A stretch of DNA of 5,876 nt, taken from NCBI GenBank assembly GCA_021730835.1, contig JAKFYP010000162.1, positions 1-5,876 on the forward strand. The letters run 5' to 3'. Numbering within the stretch: position 1 is the first letter of the stretch; the number at the start of each line of letters is the position of its first letter. The translations under genes were made by a program, and so were the position numbers. This stretch comes from Alphaproteobacteria bacterium (lineage in GTDB: Bacteria; Pseudomonadota; Alphaproteobacteria; Rickettsiales; UBA998). Under the pieces are notes generated by a model. That model saw only the letters and a program-made list of their open reading frames with translations, did not search any database and was not told the DNA's origin. This document shows positions 1-5,802 of the stretch, piece by piece.

Positions 1-255
1 GGCGAGTATGACCGGCGCATCCCACGGACAGGGCATCGCGTCTTCGAGCTTTATCAGGTCGAAAGCGCGGGGGCTAAGCGGCCCTTCAAACCCGCTCCAG
101 CCGGTCGGCGGGCGGGGATGGTATAAAAACGCCGCCGGGCCGAAAAACCCTTCCTTGCTGATCTCGCGCTCATAGGTTCCCTCCGGCAGGTCGGCATGCG
201 CCTGCCGGGAGCATATTCCGGCGCGGTGGGAGAGGGGAATAAAGGCTTTCGTCAT
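1..255 (-). CDS. hmgA: Homogentisate 1,2-dioxygenase-like protein, N-terminal part (runs off the left edge)
   Basis: An open frame reads leftward from an ATG at 255-253 for 85 codons to the window edge without a stop, so only the N-terminus is present. It begins MTKAFIPLSHRAGICSRQAH, and around residues 21-70 it carries the blocks DLPEGTYEREISKEGFFGP, LYHPRPPTGW and FEGPLSPRAFDL. From memory, these resemble the N-terminal half of bacterial homogentisate 1,2-dioxygenases (COG3508). That enzyme is a cytosolic iron enzyme that opens the ring of homogentisate to maleylacetoacetate in tyrosine and phenylalanine breakdown. The iron ligands lie in the missing C-terminal part, so activity cannot be judged. 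The start follows the folK-miaA stop by 38 bases and has no clear Shine-Dalgarno; a TTG two codons upstream is an alternative. Nothing in its neighbours is linked to tyrosine catabolism. The reading frame is well supported; the family name is a recognition by eye. Confidence 0.72.
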   Translation of the reverse strand, partial: MTKAFIPLSHRAGICSRQAHADLPEGTYEREISKEGFFGPAAFLYHPRPPTGWSGFEGPLSPRAFDLIKLEDAMPCPWDAPVILA

Positions 256-293
256 GCACAAAACATAGCGCGGTTTTTCCGGGAAGTCGATCC

Positions 294-1766
294 TCAGAAA
301 GCGGATATTGCTTCCACCCGTTCGGCTTGAGGGAACTGGTGGCGTATCCATGTGCCCTGCCGCTTGGCGTAGTTGCGGGTGTTTTGCTGCGCCTGCGCGA
401 TAGCCCCGGGCAACGGCATCGTGCCATCCAGATATGAAAATAATTCAGGCACGCCGTGCGCCCGCAAGGCAGGCAGGCGCGAAGTATCGCTAATGGTATC
501 GGCGCGCTCTTTCAGGCGGGCCGCCTCTTCGATGCCTCCTGCTTCCAACATGGCTTCAAAGCGGGTGTTGATGCGGGCATAGAGCGTGGCGCGCTCCATC
601 GCTACGGCCTGCACCGAAAAATGAGCATCCGGCAGAGGGGGTGAGGACGGCGCATCCTGCCATGCAGCGAGTGAGCGGCCTGTCGCCTGCATCACTTCCG
701 CCGCCCTGAGCAGACGCTGGGTATTCGACGGATGCAACCGCCCGGCCATCACCGGATCTATCGTAGCGAGCCATCGGTGAAATGCGTTATTGCCCAGTTG
801 CCGTAACTTCTCTGCCATCTCGTCGCGGATATCGGCGGGGATGTCCGGAATATCGGCGATGCCCTGCATCAGCGCCCGAAGATACATCCCCGTTCCGCCA
901 ACCAGTATAGGTAGTTTGTTTTCCTGCCAGCAGGCGCGGATGGCATCGGTGGCCAGCGTGATCCATTCGGCAACGCAAAATGGCTTCAGCGCGTCGGCAA
1001 ACCCGTAGAGGCGATGCGGTGCGTGGCGCATTTCTTCTGCCGTGGGGCGGGCGGTGAGGATGGCGAGGTCGGCGTATACCTGCATCGCGTCGGCGTTGAT
1101 GATGATGCCATCGTGCTTTGCCGCGTAGCGAAGCGCATAGGCCGATTTACCGCAGCAGGTCGGGCCGGTGATGACGTGTACTTTATGCTCCCCAGAGTTT
1201 AATATCCCGAAGTTTGCTGCGGAAAGCTCCCCACTTGCGGGGGGAGCATTATTTCTGCGGGCCGGAGCAGCGTTCTCCGTCATGCTCTCCAGCAACTCCG
1301 CCGCCGTTTTTCCATGCGCCGCCCCATCGCCGGGATAGCGCCAGCCGGGCAGGATCTCCGCCAGTGGCCGCAGCACGAAATCACGCCTAGTCATGGCCGG
1401 ATGGGGCAGGGTCAGCGCCGGTGTGGCCATGCGCTCCTCACCGCAGGCCAGCAGGTCGAGGTCAAGCTCACGCGGTCCCCAGTGCCCGCGCTTTATGCGT
1501 CCCATCTCCCGTTCAATGTGCTGGCAACGCTGAAGCAATGCAATCGCGGGCGCGGCGCTTTCAAAGGCGCAGACGGCATTGAGAAAGGGCATATCCCAGT
1601 CGGCGGGCGCGCCTTCGGGAAGCAGGGCCGGGGTTTGATAAAGCGAAGATAATATAAATTGCCCGGCGGCGATGTGAGGGTCGGTACGCAGCATATCGGC
1701 GGCGCGGTGCAGGATGATCTCCCGCTCGCCGATATTACTGCCCAGCCCGATGAGGATCAGCCGCAC
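294..1766 (-). CDS. Fused FolK-MiaA: HPPK domain plus tRNA dimethylallyltransferase
   Basis: A 490-residue bifunctional protein. Residues 1-160 are a complete HPPK (FolK), which transfers pyrophosphate from ATP to 6-hydroxymethyl-dihydropterin. The visible motifs are IGLGSNIGER (6-15), GPRELDLDLL (97-106, with the metal-binding aspartates 102 and 104) and LPHPAMTRRDFVLRPLAEI (120-138). Residues 195-490 are a near full-length MiaA, which adds dimethylallyl to N6 of A37 in tRNAs reading UNN codons. Its motifs are the P-loop GPTCCGKS (201-208), NADAMQVY (224-231), ILVGGTGMYL (287-296), the segment around NTQRLLRA (348-355), and NTRNYAKRQGTW (462-473). Residues 162-194 form a polar, Ala/Pro-rich linker. 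The start is GTG at 1766, which places the GSN motif at the usual distance; it overlaps the end of folB by 10 bases, so the two are translationally coupled. Oddities: P-loop CC in place of the usual AS/SG, and Ala226 where MiaA usually has Ser (DSMQ). No ATG lies close to the MiaA domain; the nearest is Met162. Confidence 0.93.
   Translation of the reverse strand: MRLILIGLGSNIGEREIILHRAADMLRTDPHIAAGQFILSSLYQTPALLPEGAPADWDMPFLNAVCAFESAAPAIALLQRCQHIEREMGRIKRGHWGPRELDLDLLACGEERMATPALTLPHPAMTRRDFVLRPLAEILPGWRYPGDGAAHGKTAAELLESMTENAAPARRNNAPPASGELSAANFGILNSGEHKVHVITGPTCCGKSAYALRYAAKHDGIIINADAMQVYADLAILTARPTAEEMRHAPHRLYGFADALKPFCVAEWITLATDAIRACWQENKLPILVGGTGMYLRALMQGIADIPDIPADIRDEMAEKLRQLGNNAFHRWLATIDPVMAGRLHPSNTQRLLRAAEVMQATGRSLAAWQDAPSSPPLPDAHFSVQAVAMERATLYARINTRFEAMLEAGGIEEAARLKERADTISDTSRLPALRAHGVPELFSYLDGTMPLPGAIAQAQQNTRNYAKRQGTWIRHQFPQAERVEAISAF
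1185..1249. repeat. 65-bp element with 9-bp terminal inverted repeats inside the FolK-MiaA linker
   Basis: ATGCTCCCC (1185-1193) and its exact reverse complement GGGGAGCAT (1241-1249) bound the segment. A third copy of the core, GCTCCCC at 1226-1232, can pair with 1241-1247 across an 8-base loop, giving two mutually exclusive hairpins. The segment encodes linker residues 173-194 of the FolK-MiaA fusion and lies just before the MiaA P-loop. It may be an absorbed intergenic spacer, since GGGGAG reads as a Shine-Dalgarno on the coding strand, or a small palindromic repeat inserted in frame. I see no second copy in this window. Confidence 0.6.
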
Positions 1767-2161
1767 GGCAACCCGTCCGGCAGGTCGGTCAGTTCGAAAG
1801 CCGATGCCCTGAGCGTGAAGGGAACCGGCGGGTGCTTGCTGACCCGCAGCCAGAGATAGCAGCCATCCTGCCGCTGTTCGTCGAGACAGGCTCGCGCCAC
1901 GCGCAACAGATCGCCGCAGAGAAATTCGAGCAACCGGTACTGGCGCGGCGCGGCATGGTCAATCAATTTTTGCGCCAGCGCTTCGTAGCAGGGGAAGGGG
2001 GCGTGATCGTCGGCGATGCAGTCGGGAGGCACGGTAAAGAAAATGCGCAGATCAACACGAACTTCCTGCGGACTGGCGCGTTCCTCTTCCGTCACTCCGA
2101 GGCGTACCGGAAAGGCGAGAGTATCGAGGCTCAGGGCGCTATGGCAGGTAAAGGGCGGCAT
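1757..2161 (-). CDS. folB: Dihydroneopterin aldolase
   Basis: FolB cleaves 7,8-dihydroneopterin to 6-hydroxymethyl-dihydropterin and glycolaldehyde. That product is the substrate of FolK, encoded directly downstream. From the chosen ATG at 2161 the protein has 134 residues, slightly longer than the usual 118-125. Visible family features: LDTLAFPVRLGVTEEER near the N-terminus with the conserved GV.EEER..PQ pattern and its catalytic-type glutamate, alternating beta strands (VRVDLRIFF), CYEALAQKL, LLEFLCGDLLRVA, and the C-terminal LRVSKHPPVP with the conserved lysine (109). The frame stays open upstream to a TTG at 2230, adding 23 residues (MTAFAQEDLPP...) without family resemblance, so I prefer the ATG. 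Neither start has a strong Shine-Dalgarno. A GGAGG/CCTCC hairpin at 2199-2213 lies in the leader. The stop overlaps the folK-miaA start by 10 bases. Confidence 0.88.
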   Translation of the reverse strand: MPPFTCHSALSLDTLAFPVRLGVTEEERASPQEVRVDLRIFFTVPPDCIADDHAPFPCYEALAQKLIDHAAPRQYRLLEFLCGDLLRVARACLDEQRQDGCYLWLRVSKHPPVPFTLRASAFELTDLPDGLPCG

Positions 2162-2198
2162 GCGGGCATCATAGCGGGTTGATCTGAAAAGGGAAGCG

Positions 2199-2213
2199 GG
2201 AGGTAAATCCTCC
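2199..2213. repeat. Short hairpin in the folB leader
   Basis: GGAGG (2199-2203), TAAAT, CCTCC (2209-2213) is a perfect 5-bp inverted repeat between the divergent genes. On the minus strand it shows a Shine-Dalgarno-like GGAGG, but no start codon follows at ribosome distance, so its role, if any, is unclear. Confidence 0.35.
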
Positions 2214-2317
2214 TGCGCGAAGGCCGTCAACCGTCCGTGGTCGGGTTGCGGGAAGCTTTGATGGGAGAGGATTGAACAGGTATAGGCTCTACAATTAACA
2301 GCAGGATATGGGTTGTT

Positions 2318-2869
2318 ATGGGATTTTTACCTGACAGAAATCGGGATTTGGATCAGGGCGGTTTGTCTTCAGGTGAACTGACGGAGGATCAGTTTCGTGG
2401 AATTGAGCGAGCCATCAAGGAGCATCTTGTTGAAAAACTGAAGATTGGATATATCAGGTCAGGTATTAATCCTGATTCCGACGTATGCAAGCCGGAAAAC
2501 ATCATCGTCAGCCCTGAGCCGCTGAAAGAAAATAGCCTGAATGTCCAATTGCTCGGGCATAAATGCTACGGTATTATGGTGTGCCCGAATCCGGCCCTGA
2601 AAGCGAGTTTTGTGGCGGTGAACGAGCAGAACAAGAAAAACCATCCCTATCTGATCGTGCGGACGGCCATCAATCAGTTTGCCGGGGACCTGAAGCCCTG
2701 GACGCTGTTAAACAGGCATCGCAGTATCGTCTATGATCCTTATTCACTGGAAGATAACCCGGTTTTCAGCGCGGATAACCCTTATCAGTTGGCCAAATGG
2801 ATCAATAAGGCGGTTTTCCCGGAACATAAAATCGACATGGGGCTTTTCCCCAGGCAAATTTCCCGCTAG
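2318..2869 (+). CDS. Uncharacterised protein, 183 residues
   Basis: I do not recognise this protein. It starts MGFLPDRNRDLDQGGLSSGE and looks soluble: no signal peptide and no hydrophobic segment long enough to span a membrane. Residues 21-43 (LTEDQFRGIERAIKEHLVEKLKI) look like an amphipathic helix. Residues 70-135 alternate short strands (NVQLLGHKCYGIMVCPN, ASFVAVNEQ, PYLIVRTAINQFAGDL). The C-terminal third is Tyr/Pro/Trp-bearing (IVYDPYSLEDNPVFSADNPY, LAKWINKAVFP). Three cysteines (57, 83, 89) do not form an obvious metal site. AGGA at 2303-2306 is a weak, rather distant Shine-Dalgarno (11 bases). By eye it is less GC-rich than its neighbours, so it may be an acquired or lineage-specific gene. 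It lies divergently from folB and 32 bases ahead of serS, so it could be the first gene of a serS transcript. The sustained reading frame supports it being real; function unknown. Confidence 0.75.
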   Translation: MGFLPDRNRDLDQGGLSSGELTEDQFRGIERAIKEHLVEKLKIGYIRSGINPDSDVCKPENIIVSPEPLKENSLNVQLLGHKCYGIMVCPNPALKASFVAVNEQNKKNHPYLIVRTAINQFAGDLKPWTLLNRHRSIVYDPYSLEDNPVFSADNPYQLAKWINKAVFPEHKIDMGLFPRQISR

Positions 2870-2890
2870 AAGTCTGGATTAATCTCATCC

Positions 2891-2894
2891 GGAG
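2891..2894 (+). promoter_or_regulatory. serS ribosome binding site
   Basis: GGAG is placed 7 bases before the ATG at 2902. This fixes the serS start, which also matches the family N-terminus MHDIKFIRE. Confidence 0.7.
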
Positions 2895-2901
2895 CCCCGC
2901 C

Positions 2902-4170
2902 ATGCACGATATTAAATTTATCCGCGAACAGCCGGAAGCCTTCGATGCCGGTATGAAACGGCGGGGGCTTGCGCCGCAATCTTCGGCGATTCTCTCACTG
3001 GATGAGCAGCGCCGTGCCGTCATGACCGAAGTGCAAACCCTGCAATCGCAACGCAATGATTTCGCTAAAAAGATCGGCATGGCCAAAAGAAGCGGCGAGG
3101 ACGCAACGGCGCTGATGCAGGAGGCGCAGGCGGTCAATACGCGTATCGCTGAACTGGAAGGCAGTGCGGCGGCGGATGATGCCCGCCTGAGCGAAATGCT
3201 GGCCTCACTGCCTAATCTGCTGGCTGACGACGTGCCGCCGGGGCGCGATGAATCGGCCAACCGCATCGAGCGCACGGAAGGGGCGAAGCCCGTATTTTCC
3301 TTTGCGCCCAAAGACCATGTGGCGCTGGGCGAGGCGCTTGGGCAGATGGATTTCGAGCGCGCCGCCGCCATGTCGGGAGCACGGTTTGTGATTTTGCGTG
3401 GGGCGCTGGCGCGGCTGGAGCGGGCGCTGGCCCAGTTCATGCTTGATACCCATACGCGGGAGTGGGGTTACGAGGAAATCTACGCCCCGGTGATGGTGCG
3501 TGAAAACGCCTTGTTCGGCACGGGCCAGTTACCCAAATTCGGCGAGGAGTTGTTCAAGACTACCTCGGGGCATTATCTGATTCCCACCGCCGAAGTGCCG
3601 CTGACCAATCTGGTGGCGGATCAGATACTCTCCGAAAAGGAACTGCCCTTGCGTTTTACCGGCTATACCCAGTGCTTCCGCTCGGAGGCCGGGGCGGCGG
3701 GCAAGGATACGAGGGGCATGATCCGCAATCACCAGTTCTCCAAAGTCGAACTGGTCAGTATCGCTACGCCGGAGCAGGCAGAGGCGGAACATGCCCGCAT
3801 GCTGGGCGCGGCGGAGTCCATCCTCAAAAAACTCGGGCTGCATTACCGGGTGATGACCCTGTGCGAGGGCGATACCGGGTTTGGTGCGCGCAAGACGTGG
3901 GATATCGAAGTCTGGCTGCCGGGGCAGGATTGTTTCCGCGAAATCTCAAGCTGCTCGCATTTCGGGGAGTTTCAGGCGCGGCGCATGAAAGCCCGTTTCC
4001 GCCGCGAAGGCCGCAAGCAGACCGAATTCGTCCATACGCTCAACGGTTCCGGGCTGGCGGTCGGGCGCACGCTGATCGCCGTGCTGGAGAATTACCAGCG
4101 CGAGGATGGCAGTATCGCGATTCCCGAGGCGCTACTCCAGTATATGGGTGGCCCTCGGGAAATCGCCTGA
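2902..4170 (+). CDS. serS: Seryl-tRNA synthetase
   Basis: A class II aminoacyl-tRNA synthetase that activates serine and charges tRNA-Ser (and tRNA-Sec where present) in the cytosol. The 422-residue length is normal. Residues 1-105 form the N-terminal antiparallel coiled-coil arm that contacts the long variable arm of tRNA-Ser; the heptad-like helices run about 33-60 and 68-103. The catalytic domain shows TAEVPLT (229-235, serine pocket), motif 2 FRSEAGAAGKDTRGMIRNHQF (259-279), the segment DIEVWLPGQDCFREISSCS (334-352) and motif 3 NGSGLAVGRTLIAVLEN (381-397). All expected class II residues are present. SHFGEFQARR replaces the common SNF.DFQARR, a mild variation. The start is ATG with GGAG 7 bases upstream. 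It follows the unknown gene by 32 bases and ends 4 bases from the convergent gltA stop. Confidence 0.98.
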   Translation: MHDIKFIREQPEAFDAGMKRRGLAPQSSAILSLDEQRRAVMTEVQTLQSQRNDFAKKIGMAKRSGEDATALMQEAQAVNTRIAELEGSAAADDARLSEMLASLPNLLADDVPPGRDESANRIERTEGAKPVFSFAPKDHVALGEALGQMDFERAAAMSGARFVILRGALARLERALAQFMLDTHTREWGYEEIYAPVMVRENALFGTGQLPKFGEELFKTTSGHYLIPTAEVPLTNLVADQILSEKELPLRFTGYTQCFRSEAGAAGKDTRGMIRNHQFSKVELVSIATPEQAEAEHARMLGAAESILKKLGLHYRVMTLCEGDTGFGARKTWDIEVWLPGQDCFREISSCSHFGEFQARRMKARFRREGRKQTEFVHTLNGSGLAVGRTLIAVLENYQREDGSIAIPEALLQYMGGPREIA

Positions 4171-4202
4171 GCTGTTACGCGGATTTACGCATCTTTTTTT
4201 TT
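4154..4202 (+). terminator. Possible weak serS terminator
   Basis: CTCGGG (4154-4159) can pair with CCTGAG (4166-4171) across a 6-base loop, with one G-U pair, and spans the serS stop codon. A nine-T run follows at 4194-4202, but 22 bases separate it from the stem; only a 3-bp stem (GCG/CGC) lies nearer. The geometry is poor for a standard intrinsic terminator, and the T-run sits inside the gltA coding region. Confidence 0.25.
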
Positions 4203-5479
4203 GAACCGAGGTGACGCTCGGTCGCCCCGTTATAAAGCTGGCGCGGACGCCCGATTTTTTGCTTGGGATCCTCGATCATCTCTTTCCATTGCGCTACCCA
4301 CCCGGCGGTGCGGGCGATAGCAAAGAGCACGGTGAACATCTTGGTCGGGATACCCATGGCGCGGTAGATGATGCCCGAATAGAAATCAACGTTCGGATAG
4401 AGTTTGCGCTGTACGAAATACTCATCCTCAAGGGCGATTCTCTCCAGCTCCATCGCAATTTCCAGCAGCGGCTCATCGCGGATACCCAATTCATCGAGCA
4501 CCTGATTACAGGTTTCGCGCAGCACCTTGGCACGTGGGTCATAGTTTTTATAGACACGATGCCCGAAGCCCATCAGGCGGAAGGGATCATCCTTGTCTTT
4601 TGCGCGGGCGATAAATTCGGGAATGCGGCTCTTATGGCCGATTTCCCTGAGCATAAGGATCACCGCTTCATTCGCGCCACCATGCGCCGGGCCCCAGAGC
4701 GAGGCAATCCCCGCGCCGATACAGGCAAACGGATTCGCGCCGGAGGAACCGGCGAGGCGAACGGTCGAAGTCGAGGCATTCTGCTCATGGTCGGCATGCA
4801 GGATCAAAAGCTTGTCCATCGCCTGCGCCATCGTCGGGCTGACTTTATATTTCTCGCACGGCGTGGCGAACATCATGTGCAGAAAATTCTCGGAGAAGCT
4901 CAATTCGTTATTGGGATAGATAAATGGCTGGCCGATAGAATATTTGTAACACATCGCCGCCAGTGTCGGCATCTTGGCGATCATGCGAAACGCCGCCAGT
5001 TCACGCTGATCGGGATCGTTAATATCAAGGCTGTCATGATAAAAAGCCGACAGCGAGGCGGAAGCGCCCACCATCACCGCCATCGGGTGCGAGCGGCGCG
5101 GGAAGCCGCGCAGCATGAACTGAAGTTGCTCATGCACCATCGTATGCAGGGTAATGGTGCGGTTAAACCATTCGCTTTGCTCCTCGTTGGGAAGCTCCCC
5201 GTATAGCAGCAGGTGGCAGACGCTCAGAAAATCGCATTTTTCCGCCAGTTCGTCGATATTATACCCCCGGTAGCGCAGGATACCGGCATCTCCGTCAATA
5301 TAGGTAATCGAGGATTCGCAGGATGCGGTGGAAAGAAAACCCGGATCATAGGTAAAATGCCCAGTTTCTTTGTAAAGTGCGCTGATGTCAATGACATCCG
5401 GCCCTTCCGTGCCATTGTAAATGGGAAAATCGTATTTCTTATCCTTGATCTGTAAGGTGGCCTGCGGATGCGTGTTCAT
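4175..5479 (-). CDS. gltA: Citrate synthase (type II, hexameric class)
   Basis: Condenses acetyl-CoA with oxaloacetate to citrate, the entry step of the TCA cycle, in the cytosol. The 434 residues match Gram-negative type II enzymes. The catalytic triad is visible: His266 in GPAHGGANEAV, His307 in MGFGHRVYKNYDPRA and Asp365 in LYPNVDFYSGI. The oxaloacetate region LHADHEQNASTSTVR (227-241) and the N-terminal small domain typical of the NADH-sensitive class (DPGFLSTASCESSITYIDGD, GILRYRGYNIDELAE) are also present. The start ATG at 5479 has GAGGAG 8 bases upstream. The C-terminus GRPRQLYNGATERHLGSKKKMRKSA lacks the ending I expect (…Y.P…R) and is lysine-rich; the lysines are encoded by an A9 run. 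The gene has an own leader of up to about 300 AT-rich bases, suggesting its own promoter, and it converges with serS. Confidence 0.98.
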   Translation of the reverse strand: MNTHPQATLQIKDKKYDFPIYNGTEGPDVIDISALYKETGHFTYDPGFLSTASCESSITYIDGDAGILRYRGYNIDELAEKCDFLSVCHLLLYGELPNEEQSEWFNRTITLHTMVHEQLQFMLRGFPRRSHPMAVMVGASASLSAFYHDSLDINDPDQRELAAFRMIAKMPTLAAMCYKYSIGQPFIYPNNELSFSENFLHMMFATPCEKYKVSPTMAQAMDKLLILHADHEQNASTSTVRLAGSSGANPFACIGAGIASLWGPAHGGANEAVILMLREIGHKSRIPEFIARAKDKDDPFRLMGFGHRVYKNYDPRAKVLRETCNQVLDELGIRDEPLLEIAMELERIALEDEYFVQRKLYPNVDFYSGIIYRAMGIPTKMFTVLFAIARTAGWVAQWKEMIEDPKQKIGRPRQLYNGATERHLGSKKKMRKSA

Positions 5480-5487
5480 ATGCGGTG

Positions 5488-5493
5488 CTCCTC
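5488..5493 (-). promoter_or_regulatory. gltA ribosome binding site
   Basis: GAGGAG on the minus strand lies 8 bases before the gltA ATG at 5479 and decides that start. Confidence 0.75.
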
Positions 5494-5508
5494 ATCGTAT
5501 AGTTTTAT

Positions 5509-5548
5509 GTTGCAGTGCAGCCTGACCTATCTACTCACATGCTGCAAC
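5509..5548 (-). promoter_or_regulatory. Inverted repeat in the gltA 5' leader
   Basis: GTTGCAG (5509-5515) and CTGCAAC (5542-5548) are exact inverted repeats with 26 bases between them. They end about 30 bases upstream of the gltA start. In RNA they could form a stem-loop close to the ribosome site; as DNA they could be an operator for a dimeric regulator. I cannot assign a known motif. Confidence 0.35.
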
Positions 5549-5676
5549 CGGCGTAGGGCAAGCCTGCCATAAATTGATTACAAATCTATTAAACTGTTGT
5601 ATTTCTCTCCCTATTTTATTATAAGGAGTCGTTCCCCTACAGGATCCCCGGGTAGTTTGGCCGGATAAGTACAAAA

Positions 5677-5791
5677 AATAATATAGTATTTCCAAATTAA
5701 TTTGATTCGGAGTTACTATCAAAATCGTTGCAGAAAGCTGTGATTTTGCACCGCGAAGCGAGCGAATCTAATTAGAAAATACTATAAATAA
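5677..5791. mobile_element. MITE-like palindromic element with AATAA direct repeats
   Basis: TATAGTATTT (5682-5691) and its exact reverse complement (5777-5786) bound a 105-bp segment. The pairing continues inward imperfectly (AATTA, then GATTCG 5704-5709 with CGAATC 5763-5768) with a 4-base bulge. An inner stem CAAAATC/GATTTTG (5720-5726, 5742-5748) encloses CAG/CTG. AATAA lies immediately outside both ends (5677-5681, 5787-5791), as a 5-bp target duplication would. It has no coding capacity. The AT-rich context means the direct repeat could be chance. Confidence 0.5.
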
Positions 5792-5802
5792 AAGTACCTT
5801 GT

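Larger units (their letters stand above)
5480..5802. other. AT-rich intergenic region between gltA and the right-edge reading frame
   Basis: About 320 bases without a convincing gene. From left to right it holds the gltA Shine-Dalgarno, an inverted repeat in the gltA leader (5509-5548), a small GC-rich hairpin GGCA-AGCC-TGCC near 5557-5568, a long AT-rich tract, a 14-bp polylinker-like string (5641-5654) and a 105-bp palindromic element (5682-5786). TATAAT occurs on the minus strand at 5623-5618 as a possible -10 for gltA, but I see no matching -35. Confidence 0.6.

Noticed and set aside
170..427. 85-codon minus-strand frame bridging the ends of folK-miaA and the hmgA-like gene
   Set aside because: It overlaps both better-supported genes out of frame; the dioxygenase frame starting at 255 explains this DNA.
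2162..2230. N-terminal extension of FolB from a TTG at 2230
   Set aside because: The extra 23 residues do not resemble FolB, TTG is a weak start without a ribosome site, and an ATG at 2161 gives a family-like length. It is not fully excluded.
2272..2295. TTGAAC and TACAAT as a promoter for the unknown gene
   Set aside because: The spacing is only 12 bases, too short for a sigma-70-type promoter.
2838..2851. TGGGG-CTTTT-CCCCA hairpin near the end of the unknown gene
   Set aside because: It lies within the coding region and has no T-run after it, so it is not supported as a terminator.
2802..3440. 212-codon minus-strand frame antisense to serS
   Set aside because: Ser/Ala/Arg-rich low-complexity translation lying opposite serS; a shadow of GC-rich codons.
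3672..4214. 180-codon plus-strand frame overlapping the serS 3' half
   Set aside because: It is the +1 frame of serS motif regions, Gly/Arg-rich, with no start signal.
4211..5206. 331-codon plus-strand open frame antisense to gltA
   Set aside because: It lies wholly inside the certain citrate synthase gene; the Arg/His-rich translation has no family resemblance. It is a codon-bias shadow.
5531..5722. 63-codon minus-strand frame upstream of gltA
   Set aside because: It runs through AT-rich spacer, the polylinker-like string and one arm of the palindromic element; no Shine-Dalgarno and no family resemblance.
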